Positions 61,652 to 64,000 of a DNA stretch of 64,000 bases are shown piece by piece (the stretch's first letter is position 1; every line of letters starts with the position of its first letter). The translations under genes and the position numbers were made by a program. The stretch lies in assembly GCF_000016345.1 (NCBI RefSeq), contig NC_009379.1, positions 1,364,001 to 1,428,000 of the forward strand, given 5' to 3'. A model generated the notes under the pieces. The model was given only the letters and a program-made list of their open reading frames with translations. It had not been told where the DNA came from and ran no database searches. Origin of the DNA: Polynucleobacter asymbioticus QLW-P1DMWA-1 (GTDB lineage Bacteria; Pseudomonadota; Gammaproteobacteria; Burkholderiales; Burkholderiaceae).

Positions 61652-62701
61652 TCAGCCAATCTTATTGCGCAAAATACCGATGCCGGTGATATTAGTTTCC
61701 ATCATATCGCCCGGCTTCATGAACTCTTGAGGAGTTCTTCCGGCACCTACACCAGAAGGTGTGCCAGTGGCGATAATATCGCCAGGCAATAAAGTCAGAC
61801 CACGAGAAAGTTCAGCAATAATGGCGGGGATTTTGAAATACATCTGCTTATAGCTGGCGTTTTGTTTTTCTACACCATTCACACTGCAAATAATGCGTGT
61901 GTCATCCAAATTCACTCCGCCCGCAGTCACAACCCATGGGCCCATAGGTCCATGGCCATCCAAACTCTTACCCTTAAACCACTGACCGGACTGACGCTTT
62001 TGCTGAATATCGCGCGCAGTGGTGTCGTTATAAGCTGAATAACCAAAGACATAATCCATTGCATTTTCTTCCGAGATATTTTTTCCCTTCTTGCCAATGA
62101 CGACAGCCAGCTCTGCTTCCCAGTCAATCATGGTAGAGATACCAGCATCATAAGGAATGTTGTCGAATGGCCCATTCATTGTTTGAGTGCCCTTAGTGAA
62201 AAGCACGGGTACCTTTGGATACTCTTTAACCGCAGTATCAGCGCGATGCTTTAGGCCTTCTTCAAAATGATCTAAGTAATTCCAACCTACGCAGTAAATA
62301 TTGGCTTGAGGCTTAGGAATGGGTGATAACAAGATCACTTGGTTTACGTTTGCTAAATTGGATCCACGATTTTTAAAGATCGCAGCTAATTGAAGTAAGC
62401 CTTGATTGCCTGAACCCGCCAAAGAAATCATTGAAGTAGGATCAAACGTCAGTTGTATTTTTTGGCGTGCAGCTTCAGCTGGGATATCCACTACTAAGCC
62501 ATCATTAGTGACTAAACCTAATCTGGAACTTGCGCCCATCCTTGGTAAATAGTTGGCAACTCGGAAACCTGCCTTGCCAGTTAATGGCTCAACCACAATA
62601 GGTTGACGCTCATCTGGAGCAGCAACAGCATTAGAAATGAGCATGCCACTCAAGGCAGCGGATGCACCCAATTTCAGTGCATCTCTTCGATTTGTATCCA
62701 C
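61652..62701 (-). CDS. Second Tat-exported fumarylacetoacetate hydrolase family protein
   Basis: A 349-residue FAH-family protein with a twin-arginine leader (DTNRRDALKLGASAALSGML, cleavage near AVAAP). The metal site is intact: DWEAELAVVIG supplies ExE and AYNDTTARDIQ the aspartate. The end LLPGDIIATGTPSGVGAGRTP is a standard family block. GTG 62701 is the start, with AAGGAG upstream. It is related to the other Tat-FAH at 41-42 kb but not near-identical. Substrate unknown; a beta-keto acid or acylpyruvate is expected for the fold. Confidence 0.87.
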   Translation of the reverse strand: MDTNRRDALKLGASAALSGMLISNAVAAPDERQPIVVEPLTGKAGFRVANYLPRMGASSRLGLVTNDGLVVDIPAEAARQKIQLTFDPTSMISLAGSGNQGLLQLAAIFKNRGSNLANVNQVILLSPIPKPQANIYCVGWNYLDHFEEGLKHRADTAVKEYPKVPVLFTKGTQTMNGPFDNIPYDAGISTMIDWEAELAVVIGKKGKNISEENAMDYVFGYSAYNDTTARDIQQKRQSGQWFKGKSLDGHGPMGPWVVTAGGVNLDDTRIICSVNGVEKQNASYKQMYFKIPAIIAELSRGLTLLPGDIIATGTPSGVGAGRTPQEFMKPGDMMETNITGIGILRNKIG

Positions 62702-62822
62702 AGCGTCTCCTTAAAGAATATCAATTTATTTTTAGTCGTTCTTTCTAGAACAATCTGCCATAAATATTAATACGAAATGAGAGTCTTGGGCAGAATACTG
62801 AAAACTTCGCTATGCTTAGGCG

Positions 62823-63122
62823 ATGCCTTATATTCGCCTGATGACCTACGCCCTAATCGTATTGGGGCTTTGCGCCTGTGAGCGAGATACCTACACCACC
62901 TGGAACTGCAGCACACCAGCCGAGGCCAAAATACCAATGGTGCTAAAAAAGGCTCAAATGGAATTTAAAGGAGCTCGCTCAGACTATTGCGGAAGTTTGG
63001 GAACCCAAAGCTACTTTGCCCCTAAATGCTCAGCTCAGACTGAACAATCCCCTATTATCTTCACTCCGTCTTCAGGATTACTGATAAATGATGGCCAAGA
63101 ATATCAATGCACAGCCCTTTAG
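62823..63122 (+). CDS. Small cysteine-rich lipoprotein, unknown function
   Basis: A 99-residue predicted lipoprotein (signal IRLMTYALIVLGLCACERD, lipobox LCAC). The mature part has four further cysteines (TWNCST, SDYCGS, PKCSAQ, YQCTAL), suggesting two disulfides in a small beta domain. I do not recognise the family; a weak overall likeness to membrane-bound lysozyme inhibitors (MliC) is possible but unproven. Confidence 0.6.
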   Translation: MPYIRLMTYALIVLGLCACERDTYTTWNCSTPAEAKIPMVLKKAQMEFKGARSDYCGSLGTQSYFAPKCSAQTEQSPIIFTPSSGLLINDGQEYQCTAL

Positions 63123-63149
63123 CTTGTGAACTATTGCCAGCCTGAATTC

Positions 63150-63371
63150 ATGAACAGATTAAGCCCTAAAAAGTTATTGCTCACAAAATGGACTGCGGTG
63201 AAACCGATCGCCAAGCAAAAGCATTTTTTGGTTAGTAAAGTGATTCTTCCAGAGCCGCCCAATGAAAAGATTGAGTGGGTAGAAATTGAGGCAGTCTTCA
63301 CCAAGCAAGTTACCCAAATTGCATGGCGTGAACTCACTGATAGTTCACTTTGGCTACAGGGCTGGAAATAA
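63150..63371 (+). CDS. TIGR02450-type small Trp-rich protein
   Basis: A 73-residue protein matching the TIGR02450 family of small tryptophan-containing proteins: MNRLSPKKLLLTKWTAVKPI at the start, EKIEWVEIEAVFTKQV in the middle and LTDSSLWLQGWK at the end, with four Trp residues. Function unknown. ATG 63150 matches the family start; a GTG at 63126 would add eight residues. It ends at a bidirectional terminator. Confidence 0.85.
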   Translation: MNRLSPKKLLLTKWTAVKPIAKQKHFLVSKVILPEPPNEKIEWVEIEAVFTKQVTQIAWRELTDSSLWLQGWK

Positions 63372-63404
63372 AAAACCGCCCTAGTACAACAAGGCGGTTT
63401 TATT
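63371..63404. terminator. Bidirectional terminator between the Trp-rich and phasin-like genes
   Basis: The stem AAACCGCC / GGCGGTTT with a 12-nt loop has T-rich tails on both strands. It separates two convergent genes. Confidence 0.85.
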
Positions 63405-63418
63405 GGTTTGAGAAGAGA

Positions 63419-63946
63419 TTAATCGCTCTTCTTTTTTGATCCTGGAGATTTTTTTACTAAATCATCAATGTTTTTTTCAGCCGCTTCTGCCACTTGATTC
63501 ACGATGCGACGCCCCTCTTTAAACATCTTTTGGCCGGTAGCAGACATTTCATTCACAACCTTTGATAACTTATCAGCATGGGCTGGGACCTTGCTCTCCG
63601 CGTCTTCCAGCCAATTTACTAATGAATGGCGAACTTTCTCAAGATGCTTTTCAGTCTCATCCGCAGCGCTTTCACCAATATCTTTTAAGACAGACTTCAC
63701 TTTCTTTTGATAAGCTGCTGCGCGCTTGGCAGCTTCTTTTGTAGCTTCTTGCTGTAAGTCTTTTAGAGTATTGAGATCATTCTTAGCGGCAGATTTAGCG
63801 CTATCTAATGCATTTTTAATACCCCACTCAATTTCTGCAACATGATGTTCACTTAACTGCTTAGCTGCATCCAATAACTTGTGGGAGTAATCAAACAACT
63901 CCTTGGCTTTCTCTTGTTGCCATTTTTGAAAATCTTTCGCATCCAT
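63419..63946 (-). CDS. Phasin-like helical protein
   Basis: A 175-residue, almost entirely helical, Lys/Ala/Glu-rich protein with heptad-like spacing (DSAKSAAKNDLNTLKDLQQE) and a Lys-rich tail ending KKSPGSKKKSD. The pattern fits phasin or PhaP-type proteins that coat polyhydroxyalkanoate granules, or a histone-H1-like tail on a coiled coil. AGGAGCG precedes the ATG. No pha biosynthesis genes are in the window, so the phasin call is tentative. Confidence 0.6.
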   Translation of the reverse strand: MDAKDFQKWQQEKAKELFDYSHKLLDAAKQLSEHHVAEIEWGIKNALDSAKSAAKNDLNTLKDLQQEATKEAAKRAAAYQKKVKSVLKDIGESAADETEKHLEKVRHSLVNWLEDAESKVPAHADKLSKVVNEMSATGQKMFKEGRRIVNQVAEAAEKNIDDLVKKSPGSKKKSD

Positions 63947-64000
63947 TTTTACGCTCCTGTAAATATAGGGTTGATGAGGTTTCTCCTATTAACTCTATAC

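Noticed and set aside
1..64000. CRISPR arrays, insertion sequences, prophage, tRNA or rRNA genes
   Set aside because: I saw no regularly spaced repeats, transposase or integrase frames, phage genes or tRNA-like cloverleaf in the intergenic regions.

Overview
The window is chromosomal DNA of a low-GC betaproteobacterium of the family Burkholderiaceae. Streamlined freshwater Polynucleobacter is my best guess. This is an inference from gene order (ndk-rlmN, surE-pcm-nlpD, addB-addA, trxA-rho-rpmE) and from the several tripartite-tricarboxylate (Bug) binding proteins. No database search was possible. Genes are densely packed and mostly intact. I see no tRNA, rRNA, insertion sequence, prophage or CRISPR array.

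Layout. 1-2.8 kb: ndk-rlmN (rlmN is cut by the window edge), a BAX-inhibitor-like membrane protein and an unannotated 26-residue membrane peptide. 2.9-13.3 kb (minus strand): a stationary-phase/repair set, surE-pcm-nlpD-exonuclease-rlmD, in which rpoS is missing from its usual place. Upstream lies a three-gene CzcCBA-type metal efflux operon in which every gene starts with TTG. 13.6-21.6 kb: a DUF1993 protein, a TPR membrane protein and the recombination enzyme AddAB. 21.7-27.3 kb (plus strand): trxA, rho with a long C-rich leader, type B L31, an ArnT-like glycosyltransferase and a MATE exporter. 27.3-31.1 kb: four consecutive exported proteins, at least three of them lipoproteins, including LpoB-like and YcfL-like members.

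31-42.3 kb is accessory metabolism. It holds three Bug solute-binding proteins without their membrane partners, a DsbB variant paired with a 52-residue membrane protein (DUF5993-like), and an enoyl-CoA hydratase. It also has a lytic transglycosylase, a lipoprotein hydrolase, a SemiSWEET, a haloacid dehalogenase and two fumarylacetoacetate-hydrolase (FAH) family proteins. One FAH carries a Tat signal and sits next to a Sec-exported class II aldolase and an outer-membrane protein. This suggests organic-acid chemistry in the periplasm.

42.3-52.1 kb handles metals and oxyanions. FeoAB and a carbohydrate-porin-like protein diverge from a shared region with two Fur-box-like sites. Next come a PaiB-type protein, ModA, an oxalate/formate-type MFS carrier, a ModE-headed regulator with a ligand-binding domain, TupA (tungstate) and a Mop-domain protein. 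52.2-64 kb: GNAT, thioesterase, a Gln-type thiol dioxygenase, RhlE-like helicase, and an apparent transglutaminase-TlpA-SelD operon. The window closes with small cupin and DUF1330 proteins, a fourth Bug protein followed by a four-module rhodanese with one active cysteine, a second Tat-exported FAH, small proteins and a phasin-like protein.

The most interesting leads are the exported FAH/aldolase set, the tungstate/molybdate cluster lacking permeases, the DsbB-DUF5993 pair, the Fur-controlled porin and the 26-residue peptide.
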